A DNA stretch of 36,928 nt. Source: Parashewanella hymeniacidonis. Lineage in GTDB: Bacteria > Pseudomonadota > Gammaproteobacteria > Enterobacterales > Shewanellaceae. The position numbers and the translations under genes were made by a program. The DNA lies in assembly GCF_016900895.1 (NCBI RefSeq), contig NZ_JAFEUN010000041.1:1-36928 (forward strand). Direction: 5' to 3'. This document shows positions 7,168 to 14,685 of the stretch, in pieces (the first letter of the stretch is position 1; the number at the start of each line of letters is the position of its first letter). The notes below the pieces were generated by a model that saw only the letters and a list, made by a program, of their open reading frames with translations, had not been told where the DNA came from and did not search any database.

Positions 7168-9756
7168 ATGAACACCAATTACCGTAAATCTTTATCAAAT
7201 ACTCAACTCGATTATTTTGATACTGAGGCAGCCATCAACGACATCAAGACTGGCGCTTATAAAAAGTTACCTTACACCTCTAAAATCTTAGCGGAACAGT
7301 TAGTTCGTCGCTGTAACCCAGAAACCTTAACGGATTCACTTAAGCAGCTCATCGACCGCAAACAAGATCTCGACTTTCCTTGGTATCCCGCCCGTGTGGT
7401 ATGTCACGATATTTTGGGTCAAACGGCCCTAGTCGATTTGGCTGGGTTACGTGATGCCATTGCAGAAAAAGGTGGTGATCCTTCACTGGTTAACCCGGTA
7501 GTTCCTACTCAGTTGATCGTGGATCATTCTCTGGCGGTTGAAGCACCGGGCTTTGACCCTGAAGCTTTTGATAAAAACCGTGCCATTGAAGACAGACGTA
7601 ACGAAGATCGCTTTCATTTTATCGAGTGGACAAAAACCGCATTTAAAAACGTCGATGTTATCCCAGCAGGTAATGGCATCATGCACCAGATCAATCTTGA
7701 AAAGATGTCACCAGTAATTCAAAACCGTGACGGCATTGCCTTTCCTGATACCTGTGTTGGTACAGACAGTCATACTTCCCACGTAGATTCACTGGGCGTT
7801 ATCGCACTGGGTGTCGGTGGTCTTGAAGCTGAAACCGTTATGCTTGGCCGTCCATCAATGATGCGCTTGCCAGATATTGTTGGTGTGAAGCTCAGCGGTA
7901 AACGCCAACCGGGCATTACTGCAACTGATATCGTATTAGCTTTGACTGAATTTTTACGTGAACAACGTGTGGTTTCAGCTTATTTAGAGTTCTTTGGTGA
8001 AGGCGCAAGAGCCTTAACCATTGGTGACAGAGCAACCATCTCTAATATGACGCCTGAATTTGGCGCTTCAGCGGGTATGTTCTATATCGATGAGCAAACC
8101 ATTGATTACTTAAAGCTGACTGGACGTGAACCAGAGCAAGTTGCATTAGTTGAACAGTACGCTAAAACCACAGGTTTGTGGGCTGATAGCATGGTTGAAG
8201 CGCAGTACGAACGTGTACTTGAATTTGATATTTCAACGGTTTGTCGCAACATGGCTGGGCCATCAAACCCTCACCGTCGTTTACCAACCTCCGATCTCAC
8301 CAGTCGTGGCATCGCCAAAGAATGGCAACAAGAAGATGGTTTAATGCCTGATGGCGCAGTCATCATCGCTGCAATTACCTCTTGCACTAACACCAGTAAT
8401 CCACGCAACGTTGTTGCTGCAGCGTTGGTTGCGAAAAAAGCCAATGAACTTGGCCTCGTTCGCAAACCTTGGGTTAAGACCTCTTTTGCTCCGGGCTCAA
8501 AAGTAGCGAAACTGTATCTTGAAGAAGCGGGGTTACTGCCTGAGCTTGAGAAACTCGGCTTTGGTATTGTCGGTTATGCCTGTACGACTTGTAACGGCAT
8601 GAGTGGCGCATTAGATCCAAAAATCCAGCAAGAGATCATCGACCGTGATCTTTATTCAACTGCGGTATTGTCTGGCAACCGTAATTTCGACGGTCGTATT
8701 CATCCATATGCCAAACAAGCGTTCTTAGCGTCACCACCGCTCATTGTTGCCTATGCCATTGCGGGAACCATGCGTTTTGATATTGAGCAAGATGCACTGG
8801 GTTTTGATGCTAACGGTAGCCCAATCACTTTGAAAGACATATGGCCGTCTGACGAAGAAATTGATGCCATTGTCCGTGACAGCGTTAAGCCTGAGCAATT
8901 CAAACAGATTTACATCAAGATGTTTGATTTGGGCGAGAATGCACAAGCACCTAGCCCACTTTATGACTGGCGTCCACAGACCACTTACATTCGCCGTCCT
9001 CCGTATTGGGAAGGCGCATTAGCGGGTGAACGTACCATGAAAGGCATGCGTCCACTTGCCGTATTGGGTGACAACATTACAACCGATCATTTATCACCAT
9101 CAAATGCGATTTTAGCTACTTCAGCCGCTGGTGAGTATTTGGCGAAAATGGGGCTGCCAGAAGAAGATTTTAACTCTTACGCCACCCACCGTGGCGACCA
9201 CTTAACAGCGCAGCGAGCTACGTTTGCAAACCCAAAACTGCTTAATGAAATGTGCTTAGATGATGACGGTAACGTCATTCAAGGCTCGCTGGCTCGCATA
9301 GAGCCTGAAGGCCAACAAATTCGCATGTGGGAAGCGATTGAAACCTATATGGATCGCAAACAGCCGTTGATCATCGTGGCGGGTGCCGATTACGGTCAAG
9401 GTTCATCACGCGATTGGGCTGCGAAAGGCGTACGCCTTGCGGGTGTTGAAGCCATTGCCGCTGAAGGTTTTGAGCGTATTCACCGTACGAACCTTGTCGG
9501 AATGGGGGTTCTGCCGCTTGAATTTAAGGCTGGCACTACGCGCAAAACACTTGAACTTGATGGTACTGAAACGTATGACGTCATCGGTGAGCCTGCACCA
9601 CTAGCAACACTCACATTGCGAGTGACTCGCAAAAATGGTGAACAAGTTGATGTGCCAATGACTTGTCGACTTGATACTGCTGAAGAAGTCTACGTTTACA
9701 GTGCAGGTGGTGTATTACAACGCTTCGCTCAAGACTTTTTAGAAGCGAATACCTAA
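7168..9756 (+). CDS. acnD: Fe/S-dependent 2-methylcitrate dehydratase AcnD
   Basis: The product has 862 residues from ATG 7168. An in-frame GTG at 7156 would add four residues, but the ATG has a GTGGA about 8 bases upstream and gives the expected MNTNYRK start. It is an aconitase-superfamily enzyme that dehydrates 2-methylcitrate to a 2-methylaconitate isomer which PrpF then converts. The three 4Fe-4S ligand cysteines are present: Cys406 in SCTNTSNP and Cys472/Cys475 in CTTCNG. The C-terminal swivel domain has the GADYGQGSSRDWAAKG motif. Length and the adjacent prpF identify AcnD rather than AcnA or the PrpD route, and there is no prpD here. The domain order is that of AcnA/IRP-type aconitases. 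Confidence 0.95.
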   Translation: MNTNYRKSLSNTQLDYFDTEAAINDIKTGAYKKLPYTSKILAEQLVRRCNPETLTDSLKQLIDRKQDLDFPWYPARVVCHDILGQTALVDLAGLRDAIAEKGGDPSLVNPVVPTQLIVDHSLAVEAPGFDPEAFDKNRAIEDRRNEDRFHFIEWTKTAFKNVDVIPAGNGIMHQINLEKMSPVIQNRDGIAFPDTCVGTDSHTSHVDSLGVIALGVGGLEAETVMLGRPSMMRLPDIVGVKLSGKRQPGITATDIVLALTEFLREQRVVSAYLEFFGEGARALTIGDRATISNMTPEFGASAGMFYIDEQTIDYLKLTGREPEQVALVEQYAKTTGLWADSMVEAQYERVLEFDISTVCRNMAGPSNPHRRLPTSDLTSRGIAKEWQQEDGLMPDGAVIIAAITSCTNTSNPRNVVAAALVAKKANELGLVRKPWVKTSFAPGSKVAKLYLEEAGLLPELEKLGFGIVGYACTTCNGMSGALDPKIQQEIIDRDLYSTAVLSGNRNFDGRIHPYAKQAFLASPPLIVAYAIAGTMRFDIEQDALGFDANGSPITLKDIWPSDEEIDAIVRDSVKPEQFKQIYIKMFDLGENAQAPSPLYDWRPQTTYIRRPPYWEGALAGERTMKGMRPLAVLGDNITTDHLSPSNAILATSAAGEYLAKMGLPEEDFNSYATHRGDHLTAQRATFANPKLLNEMCLDDDGNVIQGSLARIEPEGQQIRMWEAIETYMDRKQPLIIVAGADYGQGSSRDWAAKGVRLAGVEAIAAEGFERIHRTNLVGMGVLPLEFKAGTTRKTLELDGTETYDVIGEPAPLATLTLRVTRKNGEQVDVPMTCRLDTAEEVYVYSAGGVLQRFAQDFLEANT

Positions 9757-9829
9757 GTAAAATACTTTGTAGTCACACCTGCTTAGGCAGGTGCGACATA
9801 ACAAATAACTTCAAGGAAGGGAGTCAAAC

Positions 9830-10999
9830 ATGACTTTTGCTCCACAAATTAAGGTTGCTGCGACTTACATGCGTGGCGGAACCAGTAAAGGCGTCTTTTT
9901 TCGCTTACAAGATTTACCTGCAGCTTGCCAAGTAGCGGGTGAAGCCCGAGACAACCTATTATTACGTGTGATTGGCAGTCCTGATCCTTACGCTAAACAA
10001 ACTGACGGCATGGGTGGTGCGACTTCTAGTACATCGAAAACGGTCATTCTGTCCAAAGCCGATGATGGCAAACACGATGTCAATTACCTCTTCGGTCAAG
10101 TCGCTATTGATAAAGCTTTTGTCGACTGGAGTGGTAACTGCGGCAATTTATCATGCGCTGTTGGTGCCTTCGCCATTCATGCTGGCTTGGTTGATAAAAG
10201 CACATTGCCCAAAGATGGTGTGGCTATTATCAGCATTTGGCAACAAAATATTGGTAAAACGATTGTTGCGAAAGTCCCCATGACCAACGGTGAAGTGCAA
10301 GAAACTGGAGATTTTGAGCTAGACGGTGTGACCTTCCCTGCCGCTGAAATTGAACTTGAGTTTCTTGAGCCTGCGGACAAAAGTGCCAGCTTGTTCCCTA
10401 CCGGAAATCTAGTGGATGACTTGGAAGTACCAGATGTTGGCACCTTCAAAGCCACTATGATTAACTCAGGTATTCCAACGGTTTTTGTCAACGCTGAAGA
10501 CATTGGCTATCAAGGTACAGAGTTACAAGATGACATCAATAATGATGACGCTCAACTCGCCCGCTTTGAGAAAATCCGTGCTTACGGTGCACTAAAAATG
10601 GGACTGATTCGAAAATTAGAAGACGCTCAAACCCGTCAGCACACCCCTAAAATTGCTTTTGTTAGCCAACCGAAAACGTATGCAGCTTCAAGTGGTAAGC
10701 AAATTAACTCTACTGATATTGATTTGTTAGTGAGAGCGATGTCGATGGGTAAACTTCATCATGCAATGATGGGCACCGCTGCCGTTGCGATTGGTACAGC
10801 CGCTGCCATTCCTGGCACGTTAGTCAACCTAGCAGCAGGTGGCGGTGATCGTCAGAATGTTCGTTTTGGTCATCCATCTGGCACACTTAAAGTCGGTGCG
10901 GCTGCGTCGAAAGAAGGTGATCAATGGTGTGTCGATAAAGCCATTATGAGCCGCAGTGCACGTATCTTGATGGAAGGTTGGGTAAGAGTACCGTTTTAG
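9830..10999 (+). CDS. prpF: 2-methylaconitate isomerase PrpF (AcnD partner)
   Basis: The product has 389 residues with AAGGAAGGGAG upstream of ATG. PrpF isomerises the 2-methylaconitate made by AcnD so that aconitase can hydrate it to 2-methylisocitrate, and it is required where AcnD replaces PrpD. The family start YMRGGTSKGVFF is present. Lys70 (SSTSK) and Cys104 (GNCGN) occupy the positions described as functionally important (Lys73 and Cys107 in the Shewanella enzyme, offset by three). Twin diaminopimelate-epimerase-like halves are apparent, with a second Gly-rich loop near residue 345. It closes the prp cluster. A MITE-like element begins 22 bp after its stop codon and may supply the transcript end. 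Confidence 0.95.
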   Translation: MTFAPQIKVAATYMRGGTSKGVFFRLQDLPAACQVAGEARDNLLLRVIGSPDPYAKQTDGMGGATSSTSKTVILSKADDGKHDVNYLFGQVAIDKAFVDWSGNCGNLSCAVGAFAIHAGLVDKSTLPKDGVAIISIWQQNIGKTIVAKVPMTNGEVQETGDFELDGVTFPAAEIELEFLEPADKSASLFPTGNLVDDLEVPDVGTFKATMINSGIPTVFVNAEDIGYQGTELQDDINNDDAQLARFEKIRAYGALKMGLIRKLEDAQTRQHTPKIAFVSQPKTYAASSGKQINSTDIDLLVRAMSMGKLHHAMMGTAAVAIGTAAAIPGTLVNLAAGGGDRQNVRFGHPSGTLKVGAAASKEGDQWCVDKAIMSRSARILMEGWVRVPF

Positions 11000-11021
11000 T
11001 AGAATAAAAAGGGTTTTCAAC

Positions 11022-11288
11022 TATACCCATGATACCTGAAGATGCTCGATTTCAGCGAGAATGCACAACTTGTTAATCAAGGCTACGGTGTGCGGCAATA
11101 GTGAACTATTGTTAGCACTGGCAACGAAGAGTAACAAGCTGTGCAACTCGCACTGCGTGGACTTCTCAGCGCCAATTCTTCTTTGTTACATTAGCTCGAA
11201 AGAATCACGATATTCCTTCGCTAATGCGCCTCAAAGAATTGGCGCTGAAAAAGTCCTGAAACATGCATCTTCAAGTATCATGGGTATA
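11022..11288. mobile_element. MITE-like element, copy 1 (267 bp)
   Basis: The element starts TATACCCATGATACCTGAAG and ends in the inverted complement, with 24-bp terminal inverted repeats that differ at one position. It is about 98% identical to 35446-35711 (four substitutions, one 1-base indel). No transposase is encoded. Inside are further inverted repeats: 11063-11075 with 11132-11144, CAATAGTgaACTATTG at 11096-11111, and 11159-11180 with 11234-11256, which would fold into several hairpins. The ends can be read as TA + TACCC, so a TA target duplication of the IS630/Tc1 kind is possible. It sits between prpF and the convergent ankyrin gene and may act as a two-way terminator. Confidence 0.85.
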
Positions 11289-11327
11289 AGCCCTTTTTTA
11301 ATCTCGCAATGTGTTCAAAACAATACG

Positions 11328-12521
11328 TTATGCTGCGCCAGCGGCAACTCCTCCACCAACAGATTGGCCACCTCCAGTGATGTTCATCATTAATGCGTGT
11401 AATGATTGATCGGCATTATTCAGCAATTTGGTATTGGTTCCCGCAGTAACCAGTTTCTTTACTGCTTCAGGGTTATCCATTTTCGCTGAAATTTGTGCTG
11501 CAGTATTGCCATTTTGATCTTGGGCATCTAATGCGTCTTGATTGGCATGCTTCACTAGAAAATCCAAAATATCATTACTTTTTTTCTCAGCAGCAAGATG
11601 AAGCGGCGTTTTGCCTGCATCATTACGAATAAAAGCATTATCACCAACCGCTTTCATCATGGCTTGAACGGTCGCAAGCGAGCCGCTTTTTACGGCTAAA
11701 TGAAGAGCATGATTGCCGTAATCGTCGAGCTCTGCGGGATTAAACTTTGGATTACGTTTAGCCGCAAGCTCTTCCGCCAAGTCAGCATTACCTTTTAATG
11801 CTACTATATGAAGAATATTTCGACCGTGTACATCCACTTCTCTAGGGTTAACACCTTTGTCTTTCACCTTAAGCAGCTTGTGCGCTGTATCGAACTTATT
11901 TTGATTAACCGCATGAAATATAGGGCTATTTTCAGCTTGGCTAGACTGGTGTTTAGGGTATTGTAAGGCTTCTTCTTGTCTCGCTTTCAACGTTTGCAGC
12001 GCTTGTTCCATACAAAACTCAGCCCAAGCAGGATTGTTTCCTTGTTCGGGCAAAAACAAAATCGTTAAACGTGCGATATCATCCATCGAAATGGCATCAC
12101 CTGACTCGGCAAGAGTCTCGTTATACTGCTCTAGATTTCTACGCATACCTGTATATACGTGATTTTTTAGATAATCATCAGAAAAGCGCTTGAATTTCGA
12201 CTTGCTGTCATCGAATGCACCAGCCATGTATTCATCAACTTGCGATAATAAGACTTGCTTCGCTTGATCGGATATTGGCAGACGGTGTTGGATTTGCGCT
12301 TTTAAGTTTTTCGCTTGCTGCTTGTAGTGCTTTGTAAATGGCGCATACTTATCTGAAGCTTTAAACTCATCAATAGTCATCCCGTTAAGGCTAAAATCTA
12401 CCTCATCGGTAATTTCTCTTTCTAAAGTCGTTTGCTCAAGCTGACGAGCGTAATCTTGCCGAGCTAAACGCTCTGATGCAGGAATTCTTGTCGCTGCATT
12501 TATGGCTGGCATTATTGGCAT
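11328..12521 (-). CDS. Ankyrin-repeat protein of unknown function
   Basis: The product has 397 residues. Residues 1-195 are helical, charged and unrecognised. Residues about 198-368 form five ankyrin-type repeats: SPIFHAVNQNKFDTAHKLL, then NILHIVALKGNADLAEEL, HALHLAVKSGSLATVQAMM, TPLHLAAEKKSNDILDFLV and a degenerate NTAAQISAKMDNPEAVKKL. A short Gly/Ala tail (GGGQSVGGGVAAGAA) ends it. No signal peptide or membrane segment is visible. Ankyrin arrays bind proteins; in host-associated bacteria such proteins are sometimes secreted effectors, but that is only a possibility here. The start at 12521 has AGGT about 11 bases upstream; Met4 is an alternative. It is convergent with prpF across the MITE. 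Confidence 0.8.
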   Translation of the reverse strand: MPIMPAINAATRIPASERLARQDYARQLEQTTLEREITDEVDFSLNGMTIDEFKASDKYAPFTKHYKQQAKNLKAQIQHRLPISDQAKQVLLSQVDEYMAGAFDDSKSKFKRFSDDYLKNHVYTGMRRNLEQYNETLAESGDAISMDDIARLTILFLPEQGNNPAWAEFCMEQALQTLKARQEEALQYPKHQSSQAENSPIFHAVNQNKFDTAHKLLKVKDKGVNPREVDVHGRNILHIVALKGNADLAEELAAKRNPKFNPAELDDYGNHALHLAVKSGSLATVQAMMKAVGDNAFIRNDAGKTPLHLAAEKKSNDILDFLVKHANQDALDAQDQNGNTAAQISAKMDNPEAVKKLVTAGTNTKLLNNADQSLHALMMNITGGGQSVGGGVAAGAA

Positions 12522-12608
12522 ACATCAATACCTAGATTTAAAGGCTTAGAACTTCAAATTAGGCGATTTTTCCAGCATTATCAATAAAAATTAATGAAGT
12601 TTAAGTTT

Positions 12609-12634
12609 AAAAAAGGCGCAATTAGCGCCTTTTC
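12609..12634 (-). terminator. Rho-independent terminator of pmbA
   Basis: On the minus strand this reads AAAAGGCGC-TAATT-GCGCCTTTTTT, a GC-rich stem followed by six T residues, starting a few bases after the pmbA stop codon. It is a textbook intrinsic terminator and separates pmbA from the ankyrin gene. Confidence 0.9.
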
Positions 12635-12640
12635 AATAAG

Positions 12641-13984
12641 TTAATTACCTGCAATTTGTAATTCGTTTAACAAGATTCCGCCTGTTCGAATTGAAGATCG
12701 CAAATCTCTGTCTTTTGCCACAGCTTGAATATTGAGGTACATATCCCTTAAATTTCCAGCGATGGTGACTTCTTCCACGGGATGAACAATCACACCGTTT
12801 TCAACATAAAAACCAGCAGCACCACGAGAGTAGTCTCCTGTCACTGGATTCACACCTTGTCCCATTAACTCTGTAACAATCAGACCTGTGCCCATTTGTT
12901 TAATTAGCTCATCAAACGTCTGACCTGTATGACTTAATGTCCAATTATATATACCGCCAGCGTGCCCTGTATTGTTCATACTGAGCTTACGAGCTGAGTA
13001 ACTGGTTAATAGATAGCTTTGTAACTCACCAGCACTCACTATTTTACGATCTTGTGTTAAAACCCCTTCAGCATCGAAATTGGCACTGGCTAAGCCACCT
13101 AAAAGGTGTGGCTGTTCATCAATAGAAAACCATTCGGGGAACACTTGAGTATTTAATGAATCAAGTAAAAAGCTCGATTTACGATATAAAGAACTACCAC
13201 TTATAGCACCAACAAAGTGACCGATAAAACCCGTGGCAATTTCTGGAGACAGTAATACGGGCAATTTGCCTGTTGGTATTTTACGAGCGCCTAGTCTTGA
13301 TACCGTTTTTTTAGCCGACTTCTCACCAATGATCCCAGGAGAGACTAAATCAGAAAATTTACGAGCAACGGTATAATCATAGTCACGCTGCATACCACCA
13401 TTTTCATCAGCACCAATGCTAACGCAGCTTAAACTGTATCGAGAACTGCAATATCCTTCTAAAAAGCCATGGCTGTTACCGTACACTTTAATGCCAGTAT
13501 GCGCATTTGCACTTGCACCATCTGAGGCTTTAATCTTTTTATCGAACGCTAGAGCGCTGGTTTCAGCTTCTATCGCTAATTCAGTCAGTTGTTCTGCACT
13601 TAGCTCTTCAGGATAAAACAGCTGCAAATCAGGATTTTCAGTGGCCATTAAATCCAAGTCTGCGAGGCCGTGACAAGGATCACTACTGGTAAACTTTGCA
13701 ATACCGTCAGCAGCTTTTACCGCTTGCTTAATCGCATCAGGGGATAGATCGGAAGTGGATGAACTGCCCTTTTTACCATTACGATAAACAGTAATTCCAA
13801 GCGCACCATCTTTATTAAATTCAACAGTTTCAACTTCTTTCATACGAGTCGAAACCGATAAACCTTGTTGCTTACTGATGGCCATTTCTGCCGCATCAGT
13901 ACCTAATTGCTTTGCATAATCTAATGCTGTTGATACAGCATTTTTTAAACTATCTAATTCTTTATCAATTTGATGTGATGCCAC
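12641..13984 (-). CDS. pmbA: Metalloprotease-related protein PmbA/TldE
   Basis: The product has 447 residues, the usual PmbA length. It is the non-catalytic partner of TldD; the TldD/TldE heterodimer degrades unfolded peptides and in enterobacteria matures microcin B17 and helps degrade the CcdA antitoxin. Typical segments include DAAEMAISKQQGLSVSTRMKE at the N-terminus (residues 30-50), VSRLGARKIPTGKLPVLLSPE, and the C-terminal GAAGFYVENGVIVHPVEEVTIAGNL. The HExxxH zinc motif is absent, as expected for PmbA. tldD lies about 3.9 kb away, on the same strand but not in the same operon here. yjgA starts 111 bp away, divergently. Confidence 0.94.
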   Translation of the reverse strand: MASHQIDKELDSLKNAVSTALDYAKQLGTDAAEMAISKQQGLSVSTRMKEVETVEFNKDGALGITVYRNGKKGSSSTSDLSPDAIKQAVKAADGIAKFTSSDPCHGLADLDLMATENPDLQLFYPEELSAEQLTELAIEAETSALAFDKKIKASDGASANAHTGIKVYGNSHGFLEGYCSSRYSLSCVSIGADENGGMQRDYDYTVARKFSDLVSPGIIGEKSAKKTVSRLGARKIPTGKLPVLLSPEIATGFIGHFVGAISGSSLYRKSSFLLDSLNTQVFPEWFSIDEQPHLLGGLASANFDAEGVLTQDRKIVSAGELQSYLLTSYSARKLSMNNTGHAGGIYNWTLSHTGQTFDELIKQMGTGLIVTELMGQGVNPVTGDYSRGAAGFYVENGVIVHPVEEVTIAGNLRDMYLNIQAVAKDRDLRSSIRTGGILLNELQIAGN

Positions 13985-14095
13985 GAATCTGCTCTTTGGA
14001 TATTTATTCTATTGATTGAAGTATATCACCGTTTGTGCCGAAATATTTCCTGACGTGATATCATATGGTCATTGAAGTTTATGAAATGAAATCTT

Positions 14096-14623
14096 ATGAA
14101 AATTATTGACGAAGCTGAGTTAAATAAGCAGCCTTATGATGACAACGATGATTATATTAGTCGTGGGCATTACAAAAAAGAAAGCGCAGATATTCAAAAG
14201 TTCGGTGAACAACTTGCAGCATTGAGCATGAAACAAATTGATGCACTCGATTTTGATGAGTTTTTTTACGATAACTTGATAAAGCTGAAAACCATTAAGC
14301 CAAAAACTGAAGCGTACCGTCGCCATCAGCAATTTATTGGTAAATTGATGCGTGATATTGATTTAGATGAACTTCAGACAAAACTGAATCAAGTCAAAAA
14401 CACGTTAGGTAATGAAAGCGTGCAAGTCGCTAAATTCGAAAAGCTTCAAAAGCAATTACTTGAAGGTGGTGACTCTGCAATCTTTGAACTTGTTTCTGAG
14501 CATCCAAGCCTAGATCGTCAAATACTTCGTCAAATGGTTCGAAAAGCAAATAAAGAGCTTGAGAAAAGCTCAGAATCTAAAACAGCTAGAGAGTTGTTTA
14601 AGTATCTAAGAAGTGAGATTTAA
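14096..14623 (+). CDS. yjgA: YjgA/DarP family ribosome-associated protein (DUF615)
   Basis: The product has 175 residues and matches the length and style of YjgA, renamed DarP in E. coli, which associates with late 50S assembly intermediates and supports peptidyl-transferase-centre maturation. The acidic N-terminus (QPYDDNDDYISRGHYKKES) and the all-helical remainder, with AYRRHQQFIGKLMRDID and the C-terminal RQILRQMVRKANKE, are characteristic. It is divergent from pmbA, a neighbour it often has in gammaproteobacteria. The ribosome-binding site is weak (GAAATGAAAT ahead of ATG), and no better start is available. Confidence 0.9.
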   Translation: MKIIDEAELNKQPYDDNDDYISRGHYKKESADIQKFGEQLAALSMKQIDALDFDEFFYDNLIKLKTIKPKTEAYRRHQQFIGKLMRDIDLDELQTKLNQVKNTLGNESVQVAKFEKLQKQLLEGGDSAIFELVSEHPSLDRQILRQMVRKANKELEKSSESKTARELFKYLRSEI

Positions 14624-14685
14624 CGAGTACCAATTAATGCTATAGGGTTAGCTCAGTAAAAAATGCCCCTTTGTTTTCTCTATAG

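Noticed and set aside
9972-10503. Overlapping ORFs of 103 and 108 residues within prpF
   Set aside because: prpF is intact with conserved motifs over this stretch; these are alternate-frame shadows.
11061-11393. Similar ORFs inside the two MITE copies (11061-11393 and 35485-35682) starting MHNLLIKATVCGNSELL
   Set aside because: They follow hairpin arms, diverge after a 1-base indel between copies, have no ribosome-binding site, and run into flanking DNA. They look like chance frames of the repeat.
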